Shown: positions 8,038 to 15,870 of the stretch, piece after piece
Layout: each line of letters starts with the position of its first letter
Position numbering within the stretch: position 1 is the stretch's first letter
Source: JANQMX01 sp965247175
GTDB lineage: Bacteria; Pseudomonadota; Alphaproteobacteria; Kiloniellales; DSM-21159
Direction of reading: 5' to 3'
Assembly: GCA_965247175.1 (NCBI GenBank)
Contig: OZ252006.1
Span: 2,294,001 to 2,358,000 of the forward strand
Length of the DNA stretch: 64,000 nucleotides
Position numbers and translations under genes: made by a program
Notes under the pieces: generated by a model
The model's input: only the letters and a program-made list of their open reading frames with translations
Databases searched by the model: none
What the model was told of the DNA's origin: nothing

Positions 8038-9210
8038 TCATGTCACGTTCAGTCCCAAGAGCGACGTGGTGATGGTGAAGTAGATCAGCAGCCCGACCAC
8101 ATCGACGATGGTGGTCAGGGCCGGCCCGGCGACGACGGCCGGATCCTGTCTCACGGCCATGGCAAAAAGCGGCAGGGTGGCGCCGACCAGGGTCGAGAGA
8201 AAGACCTGGACGGCGATGGCCAGAGCGACCGCCAGAGCAATCATCTCCAGCGACAGGCCCACAGGAATACTGGACCCGCCGGAGTAGATCAGCACCTTGA
8301 CAAAGGCGAAGGTGAAGAGCGCGAAGGCCAGGGCCGCGGCGATGCGGCATTCCTTCCAGATCACCCGCAGACCATTGGAAAGCGCAACCTCGCCGGTGGC
8401 AATGGCGCGAATGACCAGCGAGGCCGATTGGGTTCCGACATTGCCACCGGTGTCCGCGATCATCGGCATGTAAAGCGCCAGAATGACCAGCGCATCCAAA
8501 GCCGACTCATAGCTGTGCACCACATAGCCGGCGAGCAGGCCGACCACCGCGAGAGCCAGGATCCACGGCACGCGCCGGCGGATCTCGGCCCACACGGATA
8601 CGTCGAGGTAAGCCTGTTCCGGTGCCTCGCCCGCCAGCGCGTGAAAGCGGTCGCTGTCTTCCTGCGTCGCCTCCGCCAGACAGCGATGCGCATCGTCGTA
8701 GGTCACGATGCCAAGCAGGCGGTTGTCCGCGTCGACCACGGGCAAGGCCATGTAGGGTGCATCGAGCAGACGCCTTGCGGTCGCCTCGTCGCTGTCGTCT
8801 GCCTCCGCCTGCTCGGGATGCCGCACCATCAGATCCTCAACCCGGCGGCCCGGCTCGGCGGTGAGAAGATCGCGCAGGCTCACCACACCGAGAAGCGCGC
8901 GGTTTTCGCCGAGGACGTAGGCCGTATAGATCGTCTCGGCATCCCGCTCCGCCGCCAATCGCCGGACCGCCTCGCGTGCCGAGATGTCGGCCGGCAGGTC
9001 GGCATAGCGCGAGGTCATAAGGGAACCGGCGGTCCCGTCTTCGTAGCGTGCGAGGGAAAGCACCTCGTCGCGCTTGCGCTGCGCCAGGGCCGCGGCAATC
9101 GTCGCTCTTTGACGCTTGGGCATGCGACGCAGCCGGCGGGCCGCGTCATCCGGCGCTTCATGAGACAGCTCCTCGACCTGCCGGTCGATGTCGGTTTCGT
9201 TCTCGGCCAT
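8038..9210 (-). CDS. mgtE: magnesium transporter MgtE
   Basis: Inner-membrane Mg2+ channel, 390 residues. Residues about 1-90 are the superhelical N domain, shorter than in the reference proteins of about 450 residues. Residues 95-215 hold two CBS domains (ISAREAVRRLAAERDAETIY and LPVVDADNRLLGIVTYDDAH). From about residue 240 come the pore helices, with the signature MPMIADTGGNVGTQSASLVI, which contains the selectivity-filter region. The C-terminal helices end in TTIVDVVGLLIYFTITTSLL. The gene follows pap by 96 bp on the same strand and may be cotranscribed with it; Mg2+ is the cofactor of that polyphosphate kinase, but a functional tie is only inferred. No Mg2+ riboswitch was seen in the short gap. 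Confidence 0.93.
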   Translation of the reverse strand: MAENETDIDRQVEELSHEAPDDAARRLRRMPKRQRATIAAALAQRKRDEVLSLARYEDGTAGSLMTSRYADLPADISAREAVRRLAAERDAETIYTAYVLGENRALLGVVSLRDLLTAEPGRRVEDLMVRHPEQAEADDSDEATARRLLDAPYMALPVVDADNRLLGIVTYDDAHRCLAEATQEDSDRFHALAGEAPEQAYLDVSVWAEIRRRVPWILALAVVGLLAGYVVHSYESALDALVILALYMPMIADTGGNVGTQSASLVIRAIATGEVALSNGLRVIWKECRIAAALAFALFTFAFVKVLIYSGGSSIPVGLSLEMIALAVALAIAVQVFLSTLVGATLPLFAMAVRQDPAVVAGPALTTIVDVVGLLIYFTITTSLLGLNVT

Positions 9211-9306
9211 AGCCCCTCGTCACACTATCGCACCGCCGCATCGGCGGCTTACGGACGCTAGCAAAGAGGGGCCGCGCACTGTGTGATGAAAGCGTTGCAA
9301 GCCGCC

Positions 9307-10800
9307 TCAGAGCGACGCCTTGAGCCGCTCGTTGATGGTCTCCAGCACCTTGACGCGCGCATGGTACTTGTCGTTGGCCTCGACCAAGGTCCAAGGCGCC
9401 TGGCTGGTACTGGTGCGCTCAACCATGTCATGCACCGCCTGCGCGTAGGCCGACCACTTCTTTCGATTTCGCCAGTCTTCGTCGGTGATCTTATAGCGCT
9501 TGTAGCCGACCTTCTCCCGCTCCTTGAAGCGGCGGAGCTGCTCCTTCTTGTCGATCGCCAGCCAGAACTTCACGACGATGATGCCGTAGTCGCTGAGCTC
9601 CGACTCGAACGCGCGGATCTCCTCGTAGGCCCGCATCCAGTCGGCCTCGGAGCAGAACTTCTCGACCCGCTCGACCAGCACGCGGCCATACCAGGAGCGA
9701 TCGAAGATGGTGATGTGGCCAAGCCGCGGCACATGGCGCCAAAAGCGCCAGAGGTAGGGCTGGGCTTTTTCCTCGTCGCTCGGCGCGGCAATCGGCACCA
9801 CCTGAACCATGCGCGGATCGAGCGCCTCGACCACCCGGCGGATGCTGCCGCCCTTGCCGGCGGCGTCGTTGCCTTCGAACATGGCAACCAGCGCGCGCTT
9901 CTCAAACTTCTTGCCGAGCGTCGTGCGCGTCAGGCGATTGCGGGCCTGCTTGAGGCGCGTCTTGTAGGCGTCCCGAGTCAGCGACTTGCTGAGATCCAGA
10001 GAGTCGAGAATGTTCACGCCGCTATCGCCGACCATGGCGCTGGTCCCGCCGAGCGAGAGGGGCCGCTTCGGCGTCTTGAGCCGCTCCTCGATGGCATCGG
10101 CCAGCGTTCGGCCGATGGTCAGATCGCGGTAGCGCGCATCGGCGCTCGGCAAGGGTATCCAGGGCGCGTGGGTCTGGCTGGTGGCCGTCACCAGCTCCTC
10201 GACCGCGGAGACTGTCTGCTTGTAGTGCTTGGCGAACTGTTCGGCGATTTCCGCCTCGTCCCGGGAGAGCTTCCAGGCGGCTGTCCGCCCTTTCCTGGCC
10301 TCCTTTAAACCCTTCAGGCTCTGCTCTTTCGGCAAGACAAACAGAAATTTGAGAAAGAGCGCGCCCTCGTGGGCGAGCAACGCCTCGAAGCGCAAATTCT
10401 CTTCTATGTGGTCCCGGAACCGCCCGCGCTTGATGTTGCCGAGGAAATACTCGCGCGTCGGCCCCTCGTACCAGGCGTTGAGGAAGAGGCCCACCTGCCC
10501 CTTGGGCGGCAGGGCGCGCCAGAAGCGCCACATGCGCGGTCGCTCCAACTCCTCCTCGCTCGGCCTCATCATGGCATAGGGCCGAACGTGGCGCGGATCC
10601 ATCCAGCTCAACAGCTGCTTGGCCGCTGCACCGCGGCCGAGCGCATCCATGCCCGACAGCAGGACGATCACCGGAAAGCTTGCCTTCTCGAGAAGCTCAA
10701 GCTGGCTGTCGATCAAGCGCTCGCGCAGCAGCGGCTCTTCGGCGTCATATGCCACCTTGTCGATCTGGTGCTTCAACTGAAGAGACTCGAACATGGTCAT
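9307..10800 (-). CDS. pap: polyphosphate:AMP phosphotransferase (two-domain PPK2, class II)
   Basis: Cytosolic enzyme that makes ADP from AMP using polyphosphate. At 497 residues it is a tandem of two PPK2 domains, as in Pap. The N-terminal domain (about 1-235) has a degenerate P-loop, LLSGMDALGRGAAAKQLL. The C-terminal domain (about 275-497) has an intact one, MFEGNDAAGKGGSIRRVVEA, with lid/Walker B features ITIFDRSWYGRVLVERVE and VVKFWLAIDKKEQLRRFKER. This split of one intact and one degenerate P-loop is typical of the class. It lies upstream of mgtE on the same strand. The ATG at 10800 is followed by a second in-frame ATG two codons later, so the start could be either. Assignment is confident. 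Confidence 0.92.
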   Translation of the reverse strand: MTMFESLQLKHQIDKVAYDAEEPLLRERLIDSQLELLEKASFPVIVLLSGMDALGRGAAAKQLLSWMDPRHVRPYAMMRPSEEELERPRMWRFWRALPPKGQVGLFLNAWYEGPTREYFLGNIKRGRFRDHIEENLRFEALLAHEGALFLKFLFVLPKEQSLKGLKEARKGRTAAWKLSRDEAEIAEQFAKHYKQTVSAVEELVTATSQTHAPWIPLPSADARYRDLTIGRTLADAIEERLKTPKRPLSLGGTSAMVGDSGVNILDSLDLSKSLTRDAYKTRLKQARNRLTRTTLGKKFEKRALVAMFEGNDAAGKGGSIRRVVEALDPRMVQVVPIAAPSDEEKAQPYLWRFWRHVPRLGHITIFDRSWYGRVLVERVEKFCSEADWMRAYEEIRAFESELSDYGIIVVKFWLAIDKKEQLRRFKEREKVGYKRYKITDEDWRNRKKWSAYAQAVHDMVERTSTSQAPWTLVEANDKYHARVKVLETINERLKASL

Positions 10801-10890
10801 GGCCTTTTCCGGTCCTGCAGGCCGGAGAGACTAGCATGGCGCCCGCATCGCGCTAGACGGCAGCGCCACCACTTCCCATGGAAAATAGTG

Positions 10891-11892
10891 TTAGGCGACC
10901 GCGGCCTTACCGACACGCCGAGCCTTTGGCGCGTCTAAGCGGTCGCGCCATTGGCGCAGCGCCGAAGTATCCCCGTCGAGCTGCTTCAGCTGCCGCAGGG
11001 CAACGCGCAGCCCCGTGCGGCCCAGCCGGCTCCGTGGAAGCTCATAGACCTGCGCGTCCTGGCCGCGGCGCACCGCCTGGACCACCCTTGCCTTCTCAGC
11101 GCGGTACTCCGGTGCACCCCAGCGGTCGAGAAGCGATTCAAAGCTGGTCAGGTAACCGGGCTCGAACGGCGTGTCCTGGCCCAAGCCGTCATAGAGCGGA
11201 TGGGCTGGATAGAGGCTCAAACAGGGCAGCTGCCCCCTTGGCACCGGGATGTTCGCCGAGTGGGTCCGCCCGCTCTTCAAGAACTTCGGCAAGACATGGG
11301 TATGCGGCCCCTCGGGCGTCTTTACCTTGCCGATCGCCTGATAGACCTCGGCGCGACCGAGCTTGGAGATGGCAATGCGATGGGGGCTCGCCTCCACAAT
11401 GGCGCCTCCGGTAGGGTTGCCTTGGGCGAAGAGCGGACGCCCGACGCCCTGACGCAACACGTCCAGGAGCGCGGCATCGCTCGTCCGAATGCAGAAGTCG
11501 ACATTGCGTGCGGCGAGGCCCATGTCGAAGAGGATTGCGCCCCGGTCTTCGGCACGAATGGCATCTTCGTCGGGGCCCAGCTCCGTCAGGACGTCACGCT
11601 GGCACGAGGCGGCCTGCGCCTTCGGCAGGCAGAAGACCACCCCATGCTGCCAGCGGTCGCGCCGGCCGCTCAACGTCTCGTAGGCCAGCGGGCTTACATC
11701 CTCGGTCAGCTCGACCCGGAGCCCACCCCGCTCCGTGGCAACCGTCAGTCCCTCCGGATCATCCAGGACCAAGGGCTCATCCGCGCGGCGATGGAACTCG
11801 GCGATCGCACCGAATGACCCGATGCTGAAGCTGCTGCTCGGCATATGCTGGTGCTCATGCACGACGCGCTGAACGTCTGGGGCTTCCGCCAT
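10891..11892 (-). CDS. uncharacterised protein downstream of the B12-controlled btuB
   Basis: 333 residues from ATG at 11892; an upstream start at 11949 is possible but adds residues unlike the rest. I do not firmly recognise the family. It may belong to a small alphaproteobacterial family with an N-terminal SFSIGSFGAIAEFHR segment (perhaps DUF6925, unverified). No signal peptide or membrane helix is seen. Other landmarks are GAILFDMGLAARNVDFCIRT, GRPLFAQGNPTGGAIVEAS, SPHRIAISKLGRAEVYQAIG and a histidine-containing GPHTHVLPKFLKSGRTHSAN. It follows the TonB receptor by 81 bp on the same strand, behind a cobalamin riboswitch, so expression when B12 is scarce is likely. A cytosolic role in corrinoid use or in a B12-independent bypass is conceivable but unproven. 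Confidence 0.7.
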   Translation of the reverse strand: MAEAPDVQRVVHEHQHMPSSSFSIGSFGAIAEFHRRADEPLVLDDPEGLTVATERGGLRVELTEDVSPLAYETLSGRRDRWQHGVVFCLPKAQAASCQRDVLTELGPDEDAIRAEDRGAILFDMGLAARNVDFCIRTSDAALLDVLRQGVGRPLFAQGNPTGGAIVEASPHRIAISKLGRAEVYQAIGKVKTPEGPHTHVLPKFLKSGRTHSANIPVPRGQLPCLSLYPAHPLYDGLGQDTPFEPGYLTSFESLLDRWGAPEYRAEKARVVQAVRRGQDAQVYELPRSRLGRTGLRVALRQLKQLDGDTSALRQWRDRLDAPKARRVGKAAVA

Positions 11893-11973
11893 GGATAGGC
11901 CGTAACTGGTTGCTCGGTCATCTCGTAGCCAACCAGCCAATAGCCCCAACTGACAAGTGGAAAAACGGCAGCC

Positions 11974-14010
11974 CTACAGCGCATCACCGTAGGGGCCCAG
12001 CTTTATGCGCACGCCGGCAAAGCCGGCAATGCCCGGCGTACCGAAGCCGAAGACTTCCTGATAGTTGTCGTCGAGCAAATTCTCGCCCCGAGCGAAAATC
12101 GAAACGCCATCAAGGACCTCGTAGCTGGCTGCAACATTGACCAGGGTAAAGCTATCCAGGGTTTCGGTCCGGGTCTGCAAGGGGAAGAAGCTGTCGAAAA
12201 CGACGTCGTCTTGCTTGTCCGAAAAGCGGACGCCGAAGTTGAAATTGGCCGGCCGATTGTAGAGGTCGAACGCGTAGTTGGCGTTGAAGCTCGCGACGTG
12301 TTTGGGTCGGCGGGTCAGCCGGTCGCCGTTGTCATCCTCGGCATCGGTAAAGGTGTACGCGATGTCGAGACGCAGGCCCTGAAGGGGCTCGGCCGCCGCG
12401 GAAACCTCGATGCCCTGAATTTCATTCTCGCCCTCTAGATTAATGGCCGTGTTGCCCGAGCCCGTGATGAGGTCCTCGATTTCGTTGTTGAAGTAGGTGA
12501 CATCGACCAGCACCCGGTCGTCCCAGAACGCCTGCTCGACCCCCACGTCCCAGCCAAAGCTCTTCTCCGGTTCCAGATTGGGATTGCCGGTGAAGTCCGG
12601 CGTCGAGCCGAAGAGCTCGAACAGAGTCGGGTTCTTCACCCCTCGCCCAACGCTGCCGTGCAGTCGCGTGCCGGTTTCCCGATGGAGATAGGCGGCCGTG
12701 GCCCGATAGGTGGTCTCGTTGTCGAAGAGGTCGTCGTTATCGTCGTAGCGCAGGCCGCCGGACAGAAAGAGGCGGTCCCAGAAACCGACCCGGTACTCGC
12801 CAGCATAGCCATAGTTGACGATCTCGATGCTGTTGAAGCCGAAGGCTGCGCTCCCACTACGCTGGTCTTCCCGCTCCCGCTCAGCGAGGAAGGTCAAGGT
12901 ATGCTCCGCATCCGAGACTTCGGGCGTGGAGAAAAAGATATTGGTCTGATAGTCGAACTTGTCCTTCTCGCCATTCGAGCTGAAGGTCTGGTTTCCGGTT
13001 CCGTCGAAGAAGTCGGTATCGACGTGGACGAAGCTCGCGCGTGCAATGTGCTCCCAAGCTCCGTCGAAGAGTTTCAGCTTGGCGCTGGCCAGGCCGAAGT
13101 GCTGCAGCGTGTCCGATGAATCATCACTGTCCGTAGCGCCGACGACGACAGCGTCCGCATCGCCGTCGCGCATGCTATCCACCCGGTAGCCAACGGCCTC
13201 GATCTCGAGCATGTCATCGAACAGCATGACACCCCCCTTGAGGCGCATGGTGGTGTTTTCGTAGCCGTCCTCTTCCGTGTTTCCGTTGCGCTCGTCCGCG
13301 ACCGAGATACCGCCCGTTGTGAAGTGGTCGATGGTGGCCGAGCCATAGAAGTCCTCGTCGCCGTAGCCGGCGCTTATGAGACCGCTGCCGGTGTTGAAGG
13401 AGCCACCCTCGCCGCGGCCCAGGAAGCTGAAACCATCCTCGGGTCGCTCACTCACCACATTGATCACCCCGCCGATGGCGTCACTGCCGTAGAGCGCGCT
13501 CTGCGGCCCGCGAAGCACCTCGATACGCGCCAAGTTAGAGTTCAGGAGGTTGCCAAAGTCGAACTCGGAGCCGCCGGCTGGATTGTTGACCTCGATGCCG
13601 TCGATGATCACCAGCGTCTGATTGCCCTCGGCGCCACGGATGCGGACCTGGGTCAAGGCACCGGCCGGTCCAGCGCGGCTAACGGCAACGCCGGGGACAT
13701 CGCGCAGGACGTCGGAGACGATGCGTACCTGGCGCTGCTCCAGTTCTTCCGCCGTGATCACGGTGACGGCGCTGCCGACCTCCTGGGTCGCGACCGGCAC
13801 GCGGCTGGCCGAGACGACCACCTCCGGCTGGGTTACGACCGTCGCGTCCTCGGCGGCAACCGTCCCATCCTCTGCATCCTCGACTGCCTCTTGGGCCGTC
13901 GCGACGGCAGCATGGCCGCATGCAAGCGCTAGAACGAGCGAGAGGCGGCCGAGAAACCGCGCCCACCCTCTCGATGCAGTTAGTCCAACTCCCTCATTGA
14001 AACCCGACAC
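11974..14010 (-). CDS. btuB: TonB-dependent outer-membrane receptor, BtuB-like (cobalamin)
   Basis: Outer-membrane transporter of 678 residues, expected to import cobalamin or a related corrinoid with TonB energy. A signal peptide (LSLVLALACGHAAVATAQE) is followed by a TonB-box-like PEVVVSASR, the plug (VSDVLRDVPGVAVSRAG, VRIRGAEGNQTLVIIDGIEV, RIEVLRGPQSALYGSDAIGG) and a 22-strand barrel ending in VRIKLGPYGDAL. The start was chosen by the ribosome site: AAGGAGG lies 6 nt before the GTG at 14010. The TTG at 14016 would abut that site directly. A cobalamin riboswitch lies upstream in the leader, which is the main evidence for the substrate. The next gene downstream is an unknown protein. No BtuCDF permease is nearby. 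Confidence 0.87.
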   Translation of the reverse strand: MSGFNEGVGLTASRGWARFLGRLSLVLALACGHAAVATAQEAVEDAEDGTVAAEDATVVTQPEVVVSASRVPVATQEVGSAVTVITAEELEQRQVRIVSDVLRDVPGVAVSRAGPAGALTQVRIRGAEGNQTLVIIDGIEVNNPAGGSEFDFGNLLNSNLARIEVLRGPQSALYGSDAIGGVINVVSERPEDGFSFLGRGEGGSFNTGSGLISAGYGDEDFYGSATIDHFTTGGISVADERNGNTEEDGYENTTMRLKGGVMLFDDMLEIEAVGYRVDSMRDGDADAVVVGATDSDDSSDTLQHFGLASAKLKLFDGAWEHIARASFVHVDTDFFDGTGNQTFSSNGEKDKFDYQTNIFFSTPEVSDAEHTLTFLAEREREDQRSGSAAFGFNSIEIVNYGYAGEYRVGFWDRLFLSGGLRYDDNDDLFDNETTYRATAAYLHRETGTRLHGSVGRGVKNPTLFELFGSTPDFTGNPNLEPEKSFGWDVGVEQAFWDDRVLVDVTYFNNEIEDLITGSGNTAINLEGENEIQGIEVSAAAEPLQGLRLDIAYTFTDAEDDNGDRLTRRPKHVASFNANYAFDLYNRPANFNFGVRFSDKQDDVVFDSFFPLQTRTETLDSFTLVNVAASYEVLDGVSIFARGENLLDDNYQEVFGFGTPGIAGFAGVRIKLGPYGDAL

Positions 14011-14014
14011 TGAC

Positions 14015-14090
14015 AACCTCCTTCGGTCTCGATCTTGTAGGATGAGAGACGCAGGCGATGTCGCGCCGCCCGCGCCTGACGAGGGAGGTT
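14015..14090 (-). promoter_or_regulatory. possible Shine-Dalgarno-sequestering pairing in the btuB leader
   Basis: On the transcript, AACCTCC (plus-strand positions 14084-14090 reversed) is exactly complementary over seven bases to GGAGGTT (14015-14021), which contains the btuB ribosome site. The two arms are about 62 nt apart. This pairing could hide the ribosome site in one riboswitch state. It is a prediction from complementarity only, without folding energies. Confidence 0.35.
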
Positions 14091-14254
14091 CGTGCCGAGG
14101 AAGAAGGACTCATTGCACCGCTGCCGAGACAGCCGCCGCGCTTGCCCTTTGCCAGGAGTTGTTTTGATCACAGCCTTCAGCCCCTTCGCCAGCAACGCAC
14201 CTCCGCGCGTCACCGCAAAACGGCTTTCCGTCCCACCGACACACCCCGGCCGGC

Positions 14255-14460
14255 GGTAAGGTGACGCTGACGACGGCAGGTCTCCTGGCTCGCGGGTCGA
14301 TGCTGGCGCCCGGCCTTCCCAGTTTCCCAGTGGCCAGTGGTGGGCGCCTGCTCGCCGCCTACAGTTGCGGGGGCAGCCGGGGCTTCGGTTGCACTGCCGA
14401 CACTTGGCCGGCAGGCACCTGACTCCGTTCCCTTTTACGTCCCCGAAGGGAACCGTCGAT
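14255..14460 (-). promoter_or_regulatory. cobalamin (adenosylcobalamin-type) riboswitch
   Basis: Read on minus, this leader shows the conserved B12 box AGCCAGGAGACCTGCC (plus-strand 14275-14290), a paired 5' hairpin GTTCCC...GGGAAC near 14425-14452 and the core elements GGTGCC and GCAACTGTAGGCGG. It sits about 245 nt upstream of the BtuB-like receptor start, in the same orientation. Ligand binding would repress btuB and the gene after it. The edges are approximate because I could not run a covariance model. Confidence 0.92.
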
Positions 14461-14514
14461 GAGCAGAGACTAGACGCGGATTTCGCCCGGAGGCAACTGC
14501 GAAAATCGCAGGTC

Positions 14515-15870
14515 CTAGCGTTCGGCGAAGGAGCGGTCGAAAGCGCGCTGGATGGGCTTCAGCATGTACTGCGCGAGTGTCTTCACGCCGGTGATGATAT
14601 CCGCCTTGACCACCATGCCCGGCAGAATTGGATGCGTGGTGCCGTTGTAGTCGAGATGGTTCTGATCGAGTGCGACGATGGACTTGTAGAACAGCTGACC
14701 CTCGGCGTTCTGGAAGGTGCTCGGTGAGACTTGGCGCACCCGGCCGACGATGTGGCCGTACTGCGAGGAATCGTAGGTGGTGACGGTGACCTTGGCTTCT
14801 TGACCCACCTTGATGTGACCCACGTCCCGCGGCGCGATGCGCACTTCGGCCACCAGCTCGTCGTTGATCGGCACGATCTCCGCGATGGTCTCGCCCGGGG
14901 CGATGACACCGCCCACGGTGCGCACCGCGAGCCCTTTGACGATGCCGCGCACGGGCGCCCTGATCTCCAGGCGCTCGACCCGATGCTCCAGCTTGGCGAT
15001 GCTGTTGCTGACCTCGGCGAGTTCAGCGCTCACCGCGCCCATGCGCTGCAGGGCTTCGCTGTTTAAGCGGGCTGTGAGCTCCGCCAGGCTGATCTGCGCT
15101 TCGTTGAGGCCCTCTTGTGTCGAGGCAATCTCGCCCAGCAGCTCGGCCAGCTGAGCCGAGGTTTGCGAGAAGGCCCGCTCCGTCTCCAGATAAACAACCC
15201 GGGATACCAGCCCTCTCTCTTCCAGCTCGCGACGCATGCTGACTTGCTCGGCAAGGATGCTGCTCTGCTTCTCCAGGCTCTGGCGCTGCTCCTGCAGCGA
15301 GGCCAGCTCGGCACGCCGCTGCTCGATGCGCGTGTGAAGCACCTCGAGCTGCCGGTCGCGCGCCGCCCGTTGCAAGGCCAAGATCGCCGCCTGGTCCTCG
15401 ATCAACTGCCGGTCGTTTGCGAGGGCCGAGAAGTTGCTCTCTCGATCCTCGACGAAAGCACGCAGACGCTCGGCCTCGACCGAAAGCGCCGCCTCCCGTG
15501 CCGCGAGCTGGCGCAAGTCCGCTTCGGCTGCCGTGGGTTCGAGGCGGACCAACACCTCACCCGCCTGCACCAGTTGCCCGTCGGTGACCAGGATGTCCTC
15601 GACCAACCCTCCCTCCAGGTGCTGCACGCCACGGACCGAGCCCGCCGGCATGACCTGACCTTCGGAGAGAGTCACCTCCTTCACCTCGGTGACGGCGGAC
15701 CAGCCCAGAAAGGCAATGACAATGAACGCGCCGACGAAGATGAGCCAGTTGAACAGCCGTGGCGGCCATCCTTCCTCAAGCGCCAGCGGCAAAGACAGCG
15801 AGAGATCGAGCGCCTGCCGTCGCGGCAACTTGGCGCTTCCGGTGCTGGGTTTCTGTGGCTTGTCGCTCAT
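14515..15870 (-). CDS. type I secretion membrane fusion protein, HlyD family
   Basis: Periplasmic adaptor linking the ABC exporter to an outer-membrane channel, 451 residues. A single N-terminal membrane helix (LFNWLIFVGAFIVIAFLGWS, about residues 39-58) is followed by a lipoyl/barrel half (GQVMPAGSVRGVQHLEGGLV), a long coiled coil from about 120 to 300 rich in Glu, Gln and Leu, and the second lipoyl half. Then comes the HlyD C-terminal beta-barrel (IRAPVRGIVKGLAVRTVGGV, VRIAPRDVGHIKVGQEAKVT). Its ATG overlaps the stop of the upstream ABC gene by 4 bp, so translation is coupled. It is the last gene of the three-gene export operon. No TolC-like outer-membrane gene is present, so a channel from elsewhere is presumably shared. 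Confidence 0.92.
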   Translation of the reverse strand: MSDKPQKPSTGSAKLPRRQALDLSLSLPLALEEGWPPRLFNWLIFVGAFIVIAFLGWSAVTEVKEVTLSEGQVMPAGSVRGVQHLEGGLVEDILVTDGQLVQAGEVLVRLEPTAAEADLRQLAAREAALSVEAERLRAFVEDRESNFSALANDRQLIEDQAAILALQRAARDRQLEVLHTRIEQRRAELASLQEQRQSLEKQSSILAEQVSMRRELEERGLVSRVVYLETERAFSQTSAQLAELLGEIASTQEGLNEAQISLAELTARLNSEALQRMGAVSAELAEVSNSIAKLEHRVERLEIRAPVRGIVKGLAVRTVGGVIAPGETIAEIVPINDELVAEVRIAPRDVGHIKVGQEAKVTVTTYDSSQYGHIVGRVRQVSPSTFQNAEGQLFYKSIVALDQNHLDYNGTTHPILPGMVVKADIITGVKTLAQYMLKPIQRAFDRSFAER

